NCBI GenBank assembly: GCA_013397795.1
Contig: VZTJ01004180.1
Span: 293 to 64,292, forward strand
Direction: 5' to 3'
DNA: 64,000 nt
Source of the DNA: Orthonyx spaldingii
Lineage: Eukaryota > Chordata > Aves > Passeriformes > Orthonychidae
In this document: in pieces, positions 1 to 10,900 of the stretch
How positions within the stretch are numbered: position 1 is the stretch's first letter
Layout of the letters: each line of letters opens with the position of its first letter
The notes under the pieces: generated by a model
What the model was told of the DNA's origin: nothing
Database searches by the model: none
What the model saw: the letters and a program-made list of their open reading frames with translations, nothing else
Position numbers and translations under genes: made by a program

Positions 1-310
1 GGTGCCCGTGCGGCTTCTACCCGCGCTCGTCTTGGGCCGCTTAGGCTGGCCCCGTTCCCTTCCGTGTTAGTCTTTTAATGAAGGACACGATAAGATAAAA
101 GTTACAAGGTTAAGGAAAAGCTCTTTGTCCTTAGGGCTTGTTTCCCCCCCTCTCTTCCCGGGTGTTCCCAGCCCTGGCGGGACGGGTCGGACGCGCTCGC
201 TGCGCCCGCGGTGCCGTCACAGCCCGGCGGGCAGCGAGCCGCGCGTCCCGCCCGCGCGGAACAGAGCCGAGCGCTGCGGGAGGCACCTGAGCTGTTTTGC
301 CTGAAGTAGG
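1..310. promoter_or_regulatory. CpG island, probable promoter (cut by window edge)
   Basis: The first 300 bases are far richer in G+C and CpG than the rest of the window. Two dense parts can be seen, about 1-60 and 155-295, and the second alone holds more than 20 CpG dinucleotides. This is the usual look of a vertebrate CpG-island promoter. The + strand gene model at 439-2439 begins just downstream, so the island probably holds its transcription start and a non-coding first exon. A divergent gene to the left is possible but lies outside the window. No TATA box is evident. The exact start site and the first donor site cannot be fixed by eye; a CAG|GTGTAC site near 340 is one possibility. Confidence 0.75.
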
Positions 311-438
311 CACAGTGGGGAAATGCTTAGGCTTTCCAGGTGTACGCCAGCCTCTAATGAAAGCCTTGAAGCCTATTGCATAAGTGCTATGTATTTATAA
401 TTGTTACAATGCCTTTTTTTTTTTTTTTTTAACTTTAG

Positions 439-607
439 ATGGCTGTCATAAATCCAGACGTTTCAGATAAATATAGCAGAACCTTTAGAACCTTCCAAAC
501 AAAGCTTGCACATCAGGAAAATTATTATATGGCCTTACGAAGGGAACAAAGCTATATTTATCTTCAGCTGTGTTCTGTGTATGGCAGGCTGAAGGATGAT
601 GCTAAAG
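439..607 (+). CDS. Coding exon (first coding) of an unrecognised small coiled-coil-like protein
   Basis: A long T tract (about 414-432) followed by AACTTTAG makes a good splice acceptor, and the ATG at 439 sits directly after it. The frame is open to a TAA at 613-615. A donor at 608 (AAAG|GTTGTT, weak after the GT) would end the exon at 607 and leave one extra base. The 56 complete codons begin MAVINPDVSDKYSR and contain a charged and aromatic stretch with ALRREQSYIYLQL, which looks like genuine, possibly helical, protein. Joined in phase to 2291-2439 it gives 105 residues. I do not recognise the family. Because the ATG is flush with the acceptor, upstream coding sequence in an exon before 439 cannot be excluded. 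The weak donor and the lack of a known homologue are the main doubts. Confidence 0.55.
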
Positions 608-2290
608 GTTGTTAAGAGAGCTATGGGCAAAGATGGCATGACTGGAAATAACCAGATACACTTGTTCAGGTGTTTTGTCTGAACTCAGCTACTCTGAGCT
701 GCATCCTTTGCCTCCACAGTGTCTTTCAAATTCCTAAAGTCAAAGAAAAAAGATGTTATGATAATTGAAGTATGAGGGGACCATGTGTATATTTTAAACA
801 TGGATAGGAAAGATAGTCTCTTACAGTAATTAATTTAAAAATGGAGCAAGTTAGGAAGTGACAGTGTAAGGATCAAAGTAAAATAGATCTCTGAAGTGTG
901 AACTTGAGTCATAGTGGGACATTGTAAATTGCTTTGAATTATTATGAATGGTTTTAATGGATTATGGATTCTGGTGTGGACATGTCAAGTATGAGTTGAC
1001 CCCTCACAAAGTATCTGACTTAGCCAATTTGGATAAAAGTAAAACTCTGAAAGAAGTCCAGTAAAAGAGAACAGTAGTTTATTTTGCATTTCAGACTAGA
1101 TTACTCATAGAAATACAGAAGAAAGTAAAACAGGACAAAGCCCAAAGACTTGTGAGATTTGAATTAGGAGAGTAAGGCTGTCCTCTGATGGAACAATTTA
1201 AAATAGTAGAAATGAAAATCTGTTTCCCCCATTGCCACTTCCAGTGATTCCTATAAAAGTTCCTACATTAGTGTTTATGCTAATGATTCAAACAATCATG
1301 AGTGCAATCAATGCAATCAGCTATTTTTCATCATTTCCAGTGTAAAGGAACAAAATACTCATGGCTTTGCCAGCCTTAGGGTTTTGGAGCAGAGGAGTTG
1401 AGGTTTTTCCCATCCTCTTTCTCTTCAAAACTGAAACAGTGAAAGAAGGGATTTGGAGTAGGATGGATGAATAAATAGATGGGTAGGGAGCCTGACATTT
1501 TATATGGCTCCCACCAATTGTAGAAATGTCTGGAATCTGGGAGATCATTTACAAGAAATCTAGACTATGTATTCACCTTGTCGTTATTCTCTAGACATTA
1601 TTTTTTATCCCTGTCGGAAATGGTCCTGGGCGTAGGTGAACCTTGGTATTACCCAGTGTTGACATTCTTATATCTTTGAACTAGAATTGATTCTTTGAGC
1701 TTTGGTTTCGGCATATTATTTCACCTTTGGCATATTTAACTAAACAAGAAAAAACCCCAGAATTTTCAAGTTTTTCACTGTGTTACCATCAGAATATGAT
1801 CGTTATGTAAGAGAGGAAAAAAAGACATTTTCAAGATTAGATAACACACAGCTCCACCACCAGTCCATTAAAATAGCACACTCAAATATCCTTTTCTTTT
1901 TTTTTCCCCACTTGTAGGGTCAGATAAGTGATATTTTAAAATAACAAAGCCATACCATTGCAGAGTTCACGTGGGCCATTCTAAGGAAGACTTCAGGGAC
2001 TGTCCTTTCCCTTCCTGCTGTAGAACAGTATTGTACTGCTGGTTATGGAAGTTGGTTGTTCTCATTCAGAAAGGTACCTGCAAAGTGCGGTGCCTTCAGT
2101 ACAGTGAAGTAGAAGTAATTCCTTTCTTATGCTTTTTAAGGTATTGATTGGATGTTTTTCCAAGTAATTCCTTGTATGAGTAGTGTGTGCAACCCAATTA
2201 GACATGAGATGGCAATAAAGCAGTGGTTTAAATTGTATTTGACCCCATTTTAGCAAATTAAGCACAATGATTCTGATTTAAGATCTTCAG
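608..2290 (+). other. Putative intron of the left-edge gene
   Basis: About 1.7 kb of AT-rich sequence between the two coding exons. It contains a pyrimidine-rich stretch and TAG at about 1890-1917 that resembles an acceptor, but what follows hits in-frame stops quickly in the relevant phase, so I do not call an exon there. No repeat family was recognised. Confidence 0.45.
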
Positions 2291-2439
2291 AAATCAACAC
2301 CAGTATAAACAAAGTAAAGCAAGACCAACGCAGGCTAAGGGAACAGGAAGTGGACCTAAAAATTAATACCTGCATACTGGAAATCTGGAACCATGCCCCA
2401 CTGTTACAGGCCCTTGGCATATATCCCAAGAAAAAGTAG
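2291..2439 (+). CDS. Terminal coding exon of the unrecognised small gene
   Basis: The acceptor GATCTTCAG ends at 2290. The exon supplies two bases that complete the split codon from 607 (G+AA, Glu) and then stays open for 48 codons to a TAG at 2437-2439. The product runs EINTSINKVKQDQRRLREQE and onward to a C-terminus ending in GIYPKKK. It is rich in K, R, E and Q with a heptad-like pattern, so a coiled coil is likely. The open frame extends upstream past the acceptor, so another acceptor is possible; TTTTAG just upstream would break the phase with exon 439-607. The polypyrimidine tract is poor. No enzyme motif is visible. I have no family assignment; a small chromosome- or centrosome-type coiled-coil protein is only a guess. 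Confidence 0.5.
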
Positions 2440-2572
2440 TTAACCCAAAGGATGTGGTTGTATTCTAAGAGAAATAATGGCTTTCTGGTTGTTTCTCCTC
2501 TTTTTCTTTAAGGGTAAGTGCTAGTTACCCAGCTATTGTAACTTTTTGCAAAGGTATGTTTAGCAAAGGCAA

Positions 2573-2578
2573 AATAAA
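2573..2578 (+). terminator. AATAAA polyadenylation signal
   Basis: AATAAA lies about 135 bases after the TAG stop of the gene model, a normal short 3' UTR distance. It supports 2291-2439 as the last exon. In AT-rich DNA this hexamer is common by chance. Confidence 0.4.
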
Positions 2579-2792
2579 ATGAATTGGAGAAAGATTAAAT
2601 TAGGCAAATAAGAGTCATACTTAAAAAAAGAAAAGCACAATATTCCTGAAAACTATTTGTCTACCAAGAAACTCTTAAACATCTTTTCTTCTAGGGAAAA
2701 AAAAACCCCAAACCAACCCACAACCAAAAAAAGAAATCTCAAGCCATATTAAAAATTCTTGAAAGGCTTTTGAAGACCTTAGCTGATAAAGT

Positions 2793-3090
2793 TTGAGTTC
2801 CTTCAGCCCTGGTTAAGAAATAATGCTCAGAACCAACTATGGTTTGTTCTGTTTCAGTTTTTCATTGTTTGGTAGACTTTTGGGGTTTTAGTGAGATAGT
2901 TCTGGCAGAGAGATTTTTAAATGGCAAAATGCTCAGCATTACTGCAATAAAACAGATACTAATCCTTGTCTGTGCAACGCGGCAGTGGGCAGAAGTTGGT
3001 TTTGATTAATTTTTTTAGTTACAAGTGGTCACTGACCTGCACTTGCAGCTTGGTCTCAAAAGTTAGTAAAGGTGAACAGGGTTAGTCTCT
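2793..3090. repeat. Copy A of an unidentified duplicated segment (partner 7648-7935)
   Basis: This stretch aligns along nearly its whole length, with scattered substitutions and small gaps, to 7648-7935 in the same orientation. Shared blocks include AGCCCTGG, AAGAAATAATGCTCA, GTAGACTTTTGGGG, TTTAGTGAGATAGTTC and GCAGCTTGGTCTCAAAAGTTA. I do not recognise a transposon family: there is no open frame, no clear terminal inverted repeat and no TG..CA ends. It could be an old non-autonomous element, an LTR fragment or a local duplication. The right edge abuts a CR1 fragment. Confidence 0.75.
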
Positions 3091-3290
3091 CAGCAGTACT
3101 GTGGCCAGGAGGACCAGGGCAGTGATTGTCACCTGTACTCGGCACTGGTGAGGCCACACCTCAAGTCCCATGTCCAGTTCTTGGCCCCTCACTACAAGAA
3201 GGACATTGAGGTGCTGGAGCAAGTCCAGAGAAGGGCAACAGAAGGATTTGGAACCTAAGTCCTACAAGGAGCAGCTGAGGGTACTAGAGT
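3083..3290 (+). mobile_element. CR1 LINE fragment (ORF2 C-terminal part), truncated at both ends
   Basis: The + strand encodes the familiar CR1 C-terminal peptide pattern (YSALVRPHL, then VQFLAPHYKKDIEVLEQVQR, with a damaged frame after it). The sequence matches the avian CR1 segment that lies shortly upstream of the 3' UTR. It stops at about 3290 without the CR1 3' end, which is unusual because CR1 insertions are normally truncated at the 5' end only. Confidence 0.85.
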
Positions 3291-3544
3291 TCATTCGAGA
3301 GACTAGTCTTTCCGAAAAAGAAAAGAATTTTAAATGACCAAAATTTATTTAAGATTTTTTCTTTTGGCAAAGGCAAGAATTTTAGCATTTTTATGAAATG
3401 TGTTAAATGCAGCGACTTCTGCTGTACAAAACCGGTTTTTAGCTGTCTAAATAAACCACTAATTAACAGAGTCAAGTGCTCATTGGGATTTCCCTTCAGC
3501 ATGAAACCTGAATTCTGCTTCATAACATAATAATATGGCAATTA

Positions 3545-4101
3545 CCAGTGAATAAGGGAAAGACTGTGGATCTGGTCTGCCTAGTCTTTAGTACAGCTTT
3601 TGACACTGTTTTCCACAGCATTCTCTTGGAGAAACTGGCTGCTCATGGCTTGGACAGGTGCAGTGTTCCCTGGGTGAAAAACTGTCTGCATGGCCAGGCC
3701 CAGAGTGTGGTGGTGAATGGAGTGACAGCTGATCACCAGTGGGGTTCTCCAGGGCTCAGTACTGGAACAAGTTTAGTTTCATATTTTGATCAATGCTCTG
3801 GGGGTAGGGGTTGGTCTCTTCTCCAAGAAACAAGCCATAGGATGAGAAAATCGCCTCAAGTTGCCCGAGGGGAGGTATAAATTGGCTATAAGAAAAACCT
3901 TCGTCGCTGAAAGGGTGGTAAAGCACTGGAACAGGCTGCCGTGGGCAGTGGTGGAGTCACCATCCCTGGAGGGATCTAAAACACATGTAGATGTGCCAGT
4001 TAGGGACGTGGTTTAGTGGTGGCCTTGGCAGTGCTGTGTTAACAGTTGGACTGTATCTCAAAAGTCTTTCCCAACCTAAATGATTCTCTGGTTCTATGTC
4101 C
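3545..4101 (+). mobile_element. CR1 LINE, internally deleted (RT core joined to 3' end)
   Basis: Bases 3548-3775 encode part of the reverse transcriptase: the motif AFDTVFHSILLEKL, then HGL and WVKNCL, then VVNGV and a relic of the GVPQGSVLGP block. At about 3790-3800 the sequence jumps to the 3' region (GGGTTGGTCTCTTCTCC) and runs through the CACTGGAACAGGCTGCC block to the standard CR1 tail at about 4098. About 0.8 kb of the element is missing between the two parts. The frame is broken, so no function is expected. Confidence 0.9.
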
Positions 4102-7100
4102 TCATTTTTGGTTCAGTTACAGTTTTGGAGGTGTCTGCCCACTTTGTCAAGAGAGCCCTGAGGAGCTTGCCCCTGCTGGGTGATTTTGGAGTTGAGGTGA
4201 CGATGCCCAGAACCCAGGAGATGCTGGTCCCCATTCCTTCTTCCCAGTTATCAGAATGCTAGTTTGCCTGTGGTGCTGGGAAGTCTCTGCTCATCTCCAA
4301 AGATAACTGTTTTCAGTCTTAACATACCAACGTTATGGACTGATGGGGTTTTTCTCTCCTACCAGAGACTGTTTTCAGTCGATCTAATGATACTTCCGAG
4401 GTTTGTCTGAATGAGATTTCTCTCATTAAGGTGATCATGATGATGTCAGCAACACTTGTCTTAAAAATACAAATGACAAAGGTAGACCTCTGGGGTTAAA
4501 GGTAAAATATATAAAGGGAATGAAAGTTTAGAAGAGATTTTATCTAAAGATATAAGAAAATCTCAGCTAGGGGGGGCTGAGCTGACTAACTTTGCAAATG
4601 TGACAGAATTGACAGCTATGACCATCAGATGTTCAAAAATCTGGAACACTGGCTATAGGTCAGCAAGCACAGTATTGCGTACGAGAAGGAAGAGAAAGGA
4701 ATTCACCAAGTATAGACAATTAAGCTGACCTCAGTAGTATGTTAGGGACGTAGAACACATTTTCAAGTGAAAAACTAATGAGAGACATGAAGCTAACATG
4801 AATAACATAACCCATAACCCTTGAATTTACCTAACATAGACTTAAATCAACCTAACACAGTCTGCTTTTGTTCTCCTAAAGGACATTACATTCTGCAGAT
4901 AGGCAGTGCTCAGGCTATCATCTCTTTGGACTTGAGTAAAGCAGGTTATATAATGAGCCACATGGAGAATTTTTACTGAAACAGAGTAAAGATGGAATTG
5001 CTAAAAAGTTGTCAGGTCAGAAAGATCCTGTTAAAAGGCCCATGGAAATGGATCATGAGATAGGAAGAGGTTCCTGTCTGGAAACACACTTCATATACAT
5101 TTTTTGAGGATCAGCTTTGGTACTAATTTTACTTGATATTTTCATCAGTGACCCTGGCACAGAAAAGCAGGAAATGGTTTGATTTGGCAGCAAGTAAGAA
5201 AGTACTGTCAATAAACTGAGGAGAAAAATGTCAGACAGCAAGAAACCAACCTGTGTGACTACTGGGATAGTAAAAATGGAAAAACTGTAGTCATGCAAGT
5301 GTCAAACCATGTACATCTGTTGAGAAAAATTATTACTAGATCCTGAGAGTTTATTAATGGGAAATGATGGAAGATGAGAAAGAACAGGAAGCTATAAAAA
5401 CTAATATAATCCTAGATATTTTTTTTTTACTGTTGAGATAAGGAATTATTGTACTATACATGACTCTGGTGAACAGTCAGTAAGCATACAGCACACAGAT
5501 CTGGTCAGGTTATTTGTAAAAAAACAGGAAGCATAACTGGAACTGAAAGAAGAAAAGGATAATATGAAATAGATTTACTGTACAACAACAATTGGATAAA
5601 TGCTTTCTCCCCCCACTGTCTTAACCAAAGTGGGGGTGGAGAGGGGACCTCATGGCCCTATGTAAGTGATCTGTGAGGACAGGTAGCAAGTGACACATAA
5701 GAAAAAAAGATGAAGTAAATGACTAAAAGAAATTTAGAGATTAGGAGAATGCTTCTGAGAATCTGAAGTGAGATTATGGGATGGTTTCTGAGAAACAGTG
5801 GGAGGATTTGCACACTGTCAAACAGTGCTTGTTAATGCCAGAACAGGGATTACCTGACACGCTAGACTGTTACAGCAAGGGACTGGATTCAGTCTGAAGA
5901 ACAGAAGAAAGTTAATCAGTAGGAAACAAGTTAGTAAATAGAAGAATAAGTGACAAACTGCTACCTAAACTTTTCAACTATTGAGTTCACCACTTAGTCT
6001 CAGTCACAGTGAAGGTTTGAGTGTGTCTCATCTCAGCAAGGCGATGAAGGAACGGTTGCAAAGTCATGAGGACCACAGTCAAAATGTCCCCCAGGTCCTC
6101 GGTGAAAGTATGAACTCACTTAGGGAAGAAGACTTTAGAGAAGTGTGAGGGAAGGAAAGGGAACCTCTTTCCTTGAAAGGTAACAGGAATAAGGCATCTA
6201 CCTAACCCTGTGCCCAGCTTAGGATACTCAACACACCAGCAGGACTGACAGAGGAGGTAGCTGCTATCAGTGCAGCAAAACAGCCATACCCATCTCGTGT
6301 AGCCATAGAGAGGTATGTTAACCACTAATTCTGTGGCTGCACAAATGGGCTGGGGAGAAAAAGCAGCAGAATCCAAATTTAGCCACGTTGAGCTTTCTCT
6401 GCTAGCACTCCAGAGGGGAAGTGCTCATGGCTACTGCCCTGCCCTCTGCGATCCGTGCATGGCGTTGGGGACTTCCCAGAGATTGTGACTTTTTAAAGCA
6501 TTGCCTTTTGCTTTTCACTCCTTAAATGGCTGTTCTGCCATTCTCACTGCTTGAGCTGAATTGGGCACATTTCACTTCAAGTGGATCCATTGAAAGATAG
6601 AACAAGCCCTGCTTACACCTTTGGTGATGGCTTTGAATGGGAAAAGACCAGTTGAGCTTAAGTTGAATCCTCTCATGGGAAATCAGTTTATTACTTATTG
6701 ATAAAATTTGTATTCAATACCTTTTTTTTTTCAAATCCATACACAAGAAACCAAACCCCCAATATAAACACCCTGTGAAAATGGCTATGCCAAATTGTTC
6801 TCTGAGACATTTGACATCTCCCTAATAATATTTTTTGTAATTGTTTCAGAAGGAGAATGTGCAACATAACCTGCAGACAGTTCATGCATAGTCATGACTT
6901 CCCATGTGTTAATTGCTGGAGAATGTCTTCAGATTGCTTCACATTATAAATTGTTACTTATTTACCATGCCAGTTGGTGACCAAGGTAGCATATGTGAAA
7001 TGAATTTGCAGTTTCTATTACAGCTAGTTGTAATTTCCAGTGAAGCATTTTCTCAAAAAAAAAGTTACCCTTACCCATCAATCAGGAAGGCAATGCTTTG

Positions 7101-7647
7101 CAGAGAGTATTTGTTCAGATAATGTGACAAAACATAGATTAAGTTTTCATGAGAAGCATTTTCCAAATATCCAGGAAGATAGCACTGGTGATTTCTGTGT
7201 ATTTCCAGAATGGCTCTACCATGGGACTAGTTCTCACATGCCTCTAATCTAGTAAAATCCCTATTGTGGAACAGGAAACTGATTTTGGGAAATCCATTTC
7301 TTGTCAAAGGTCAACACCTGGCTCCATAGCAATAGCCTCCTGCCATGTGTCTGTAGCTGCAGTTAAAAAAACTTCCAAATTCCTATTGAATCAGCAACCA
7401 GGACCTTGCAGTTCTGGCCTCCAACCCTCCTCACATAAAACATGATATGCAAAATTAATAATGCTGTACACATTTTAGAGAAAATCAGGGCTTTCTGGAG
7501 AATCCACAGTCATTTCCAACTTGTAAAAGCAGATATGATTAGAAAAACTTTTTTACTTTGTCATCCACAAATAAAAATATTTTGCCTAAGCTTTATGGTA
7601 TTTATTTTGTCCTAAAGTAGTTAAAAGTCATTAAAATTGATGCTTGA
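4102..7647. other. Non-coding AT-rich DNA, nothing recognised
   Basis: Only short open frames occur (under 90 codons), and none has convincing splice sites or a recognisable product. No repeat family is evident apart from short homopolymer runs. Confidence 0.6.
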
Positions 7648-7935
7648 TATTTGAGTCACTTTAGCCCTGGCAAAGAAATAATGCTCAAAACCAACTTGGT
7701 TTTGTTTTGTTTCAGTTTGTTCTTTGTTGCTTAGTAGACTTTTGGGGCTTTAGTGAGATAGTTCCAGCAGAGAGATATTTAAATGGAAAAATGCTCAACA
7801 TCACTGCAGTTAAACAGTAACCCTTGTTTGTGCAACACAGTGTTAGGTAGAAGCGGGCTTTGAGTAATTTTTAGTGGCCACAAAACTGCATTTGCAGCTT
7901 GGTCTCAAAAGTTAATTTGACCTGAACAAAGCTAG
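7648..7935. repeat. Copy B of the unidentified duplicated segment (partner 2793-3090)
   Basis: Direct-orientation partner of 2793-3090. Similarity starts near TTTGAGT before AGCCCTGG and fades after TGAACAAAGCTAGACT. Here it is not followed by CR1, so the CR1 fragment next to copy A is a separate event. The copies are clearly diverged, so the duplication or transposition is old. Confidence 0.75.
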
Positions 7936-10900
7936 ACTGCTACCACTGTCTCTAGCATTTCTGTACAACACTGCAGTGTGGATTTTCCAAGGGATCTTAA
8001 TTCCCTTTGAGAAAATTTTAGCTATGGGTTCTCAGTACTTTTGAGAAAAAGGGCCTATAGTAGGTTATTTAATTACACTTAGTAATTACATATGCATTAG
8101 TGAGTATGAGAAAAAATGACTACACATAGCATAAATAGTTAACTACATGTTAGAGAGATAAAGATCTCATTAAAAATAAAAAGGGAGGCAAAACATAATA
8201 GGATCTAAAATACTTAGGGAGGTAAAGACAGAGAGAGAGTTTATTGGCTTGATCCAATAAGGGACTTAAATACCTAAAGCAGGGTTTATGGGGAATTCAG
8301 GTGCCTAAGTCAAAAAATGCGATCACAGCTCACACAGCTGCTGCCTAACCCAGGAGTGCCTCAAATCATGAAGTTCTTCCTTGATTCTGTTTTGTATCTT
8401 TAGAGTGGCTTGGATTTTACTTTTGTGCACATTCCGTGTGCAGCAGTTAGAGCCCTTATTTCCCGTCCAGCCATTTACAGTCCTTGGCTGAAAAGTTCAA
8501 GGACTCTATTTTGTCAGTGTACTCAGGCCACACCAGGCACAGATTCACATTCTGAGATTGTTAGTTTGTTGTAGTTGCTTGCTTTTAACATGAGGGATGC
8601 AGAAATGGAATAACCTTTTATTTAACAATCTCTCTGTTAAGATTATTGATATAAGAGTTGGAAGATGCAGTTTTTTTCTGTCTGAGTCTTCAAACCCATC
8701 ACCTCCCTCTAAGTAATCAATCTTAAAATGGCTGTATGAGATTTAATTGTCTTGGGAGCATGAATGAGAGATGAGGATCTGTCACTCCCTATTAAATGCC
8801 CAGTTCCTTGGGATAATTCTTGCACATCATTTCTGTTCCTACAGACAACAGAATTCCTTGCTTCATTGTGGCCTGACTTTTAACAGGAACAGGGCAGGAT
8901 CGTTCTGGTTTTCAATAGCCCTGTCTCTTGCTGGGTAGGATAACTTTTCTGCCCCATGTTGATTTGAACCTTTTTTATTTTATGGGGAAATACAGCAACC
9001 ATGGGTTCCTGTACGAGGCGCTTGTTTTGTTATTCCCTTCTGTTATCCTGGCTGTGATTTAACAGAATACTGCAAGCCCTGCTCCTCTGTCTTTTTTTTT
9101 TTAACAGAATGGTAATTGGATCCTACAGTTAAGAGGACTCCAAGCTGTGAATTTTAAGCACACTGTGTTATCTGTGTTGTGGCCTGACTTAAGTTTCTAA
9201 GGAATTGCAATAATGCTGCTGCATTTCTGGGGTTTGGTAAGTCTGGCAATATACTTTGAAACTGTGGAACTGACTATCCTGGAAACACTAATAAGTGGAG
9301 TCACTCATTTCCCTGTTTTCATGTTCATCATATTTTTTTCTTTTCCAATATGTGATGATACACATCACATGGTTGTACATTCTAAAGTATAGCTGAATGT
9401 TTCTACATGTGCAAGGCAAACTTAAAGATGTGATCAAAAAAGTCTTATTTTAAATTATTCCAGGTTTAAAAAGTGACTTAGCTCCAGATACGACATGAGT
9501 CATATTTGTCTTTCCTTCATGAAGAGAAACCTTGAACTGATCAGACTCTTTCCATCAGCCGTTGTTGCCTGGTAGGAGAGTTGCATATAATCTACAGATT
9601 TATCAAATAGCTAAATATTCACTGGAATATGTGCTCCTATTAATATAAATAGTAATTATTCAAAGAGTAATGCACTTACAGCGTGAAGTACTAAATTTAA
9701 AGTGATAAAGTACAGGAGCTCTTAGTGCAGGACTGTAACTGAATAATGAACAAAAACCAAAATAATAGCAAAGGAAGTACTAAAAAGACTTCAGTTAAAG
9801 AAGGCTTTTTTTAAAATAAAAATTGCTCACTAAGAAAGTGTGCAAAAAGCAAGTAAGTGAGCATTTTTAATGTTTATCAGTATGTTTTCCTTCAGCTGAA
9901 ATTTGTTACATATCTTACAATTTTTTTCTGACTTTTTATGTATTCACACTACAGAAAAAGTACAGGCTGATTGTTTTAAAAATAATGTATAGCAAAAGAA
10001 AAGGTAATAAGTTGGACGTGTTCTATATTCTACCTTGGTATTTAAAGAACAATTTCTGTTGGTATCTGTTTATATATTCTCTAATATTTTCTAATATGTT
10101 CCCTGAGAAAATGTATATATTCTTTGATATATTCCTTTCTATCAAGCTGGATGTTTTGCATCTCTTTATGATCATCCTCTGAGGTAAATTATATTGAGAT
10201 ACATTTGATTTTGAATATAGTTTGCCAAATAGGAGCAGTCTCTTTGAATTTATAATAATTATTGCTCTTCATTCTTGTACAAGTAAAAAAAAAGGGGAAA
10301 ATTACAGTCATTGCATCATATTTGCATTAAAATTATGCCTATATTGTAAAACCAACTCTTCAGCCATAGGAGAAAGAAGGAAAAAAGCTTATCATGCTTG
10401 ATATCTAGCCCCTTGAAAAAACCTTTCATTTCTGGGTGGCCAATAATAAGTGCAGAATTAAATTCAGAGTTTCATTCAATTGGAATACATTTTAAGAAAT
10501 GCATGTAGAAATCAGAAAACACTTGGCAGCCTACTTATAGTGGTAAGTGAAGGGGAAAGCCCCTTATTTGTTATTACTGGATTGGACTGCTGCTAGTATT
10601 AGATAAATTGCTGAGTTTCTAGGTAATGATAAAATCATTAGCAGTCTTTTAAAATTCTAAAGGAGTTAAAGTTCCAAAATTTGTGTTTACTTATTCTTCT
10701 TAGATTAGCTCTTTGGGATCAGAGGAGCTGATATCTCCTTGTAGATATTTCTCATTCATAAAGTTCCATAGAGTTTGCATGTATATTCACTTTTTCCTTA
10801 TCTAATGGGTGTCCTTCCTTCAGAGGTTTTAGAGCACTGGGCAAATGTTTTGTATCAATGAGAATAGGAAATACATGTTTTTTCTTCAAAACTTTATGAC

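Noticed and set aside
131..313. 60-codon minus-strand open frame in the CpG island
   Set aside because: GC-rich, low-complexity composition (A, R, P) typical of CpG-island sequence. No evidence of coding.
3548..3880. Short reverse-transcriptase-like open frame taken as a gene
   Set aside because: It is the decayed ORF2 of a CR1 LINE with an internal deletion, so it is listed as a mobile element only.
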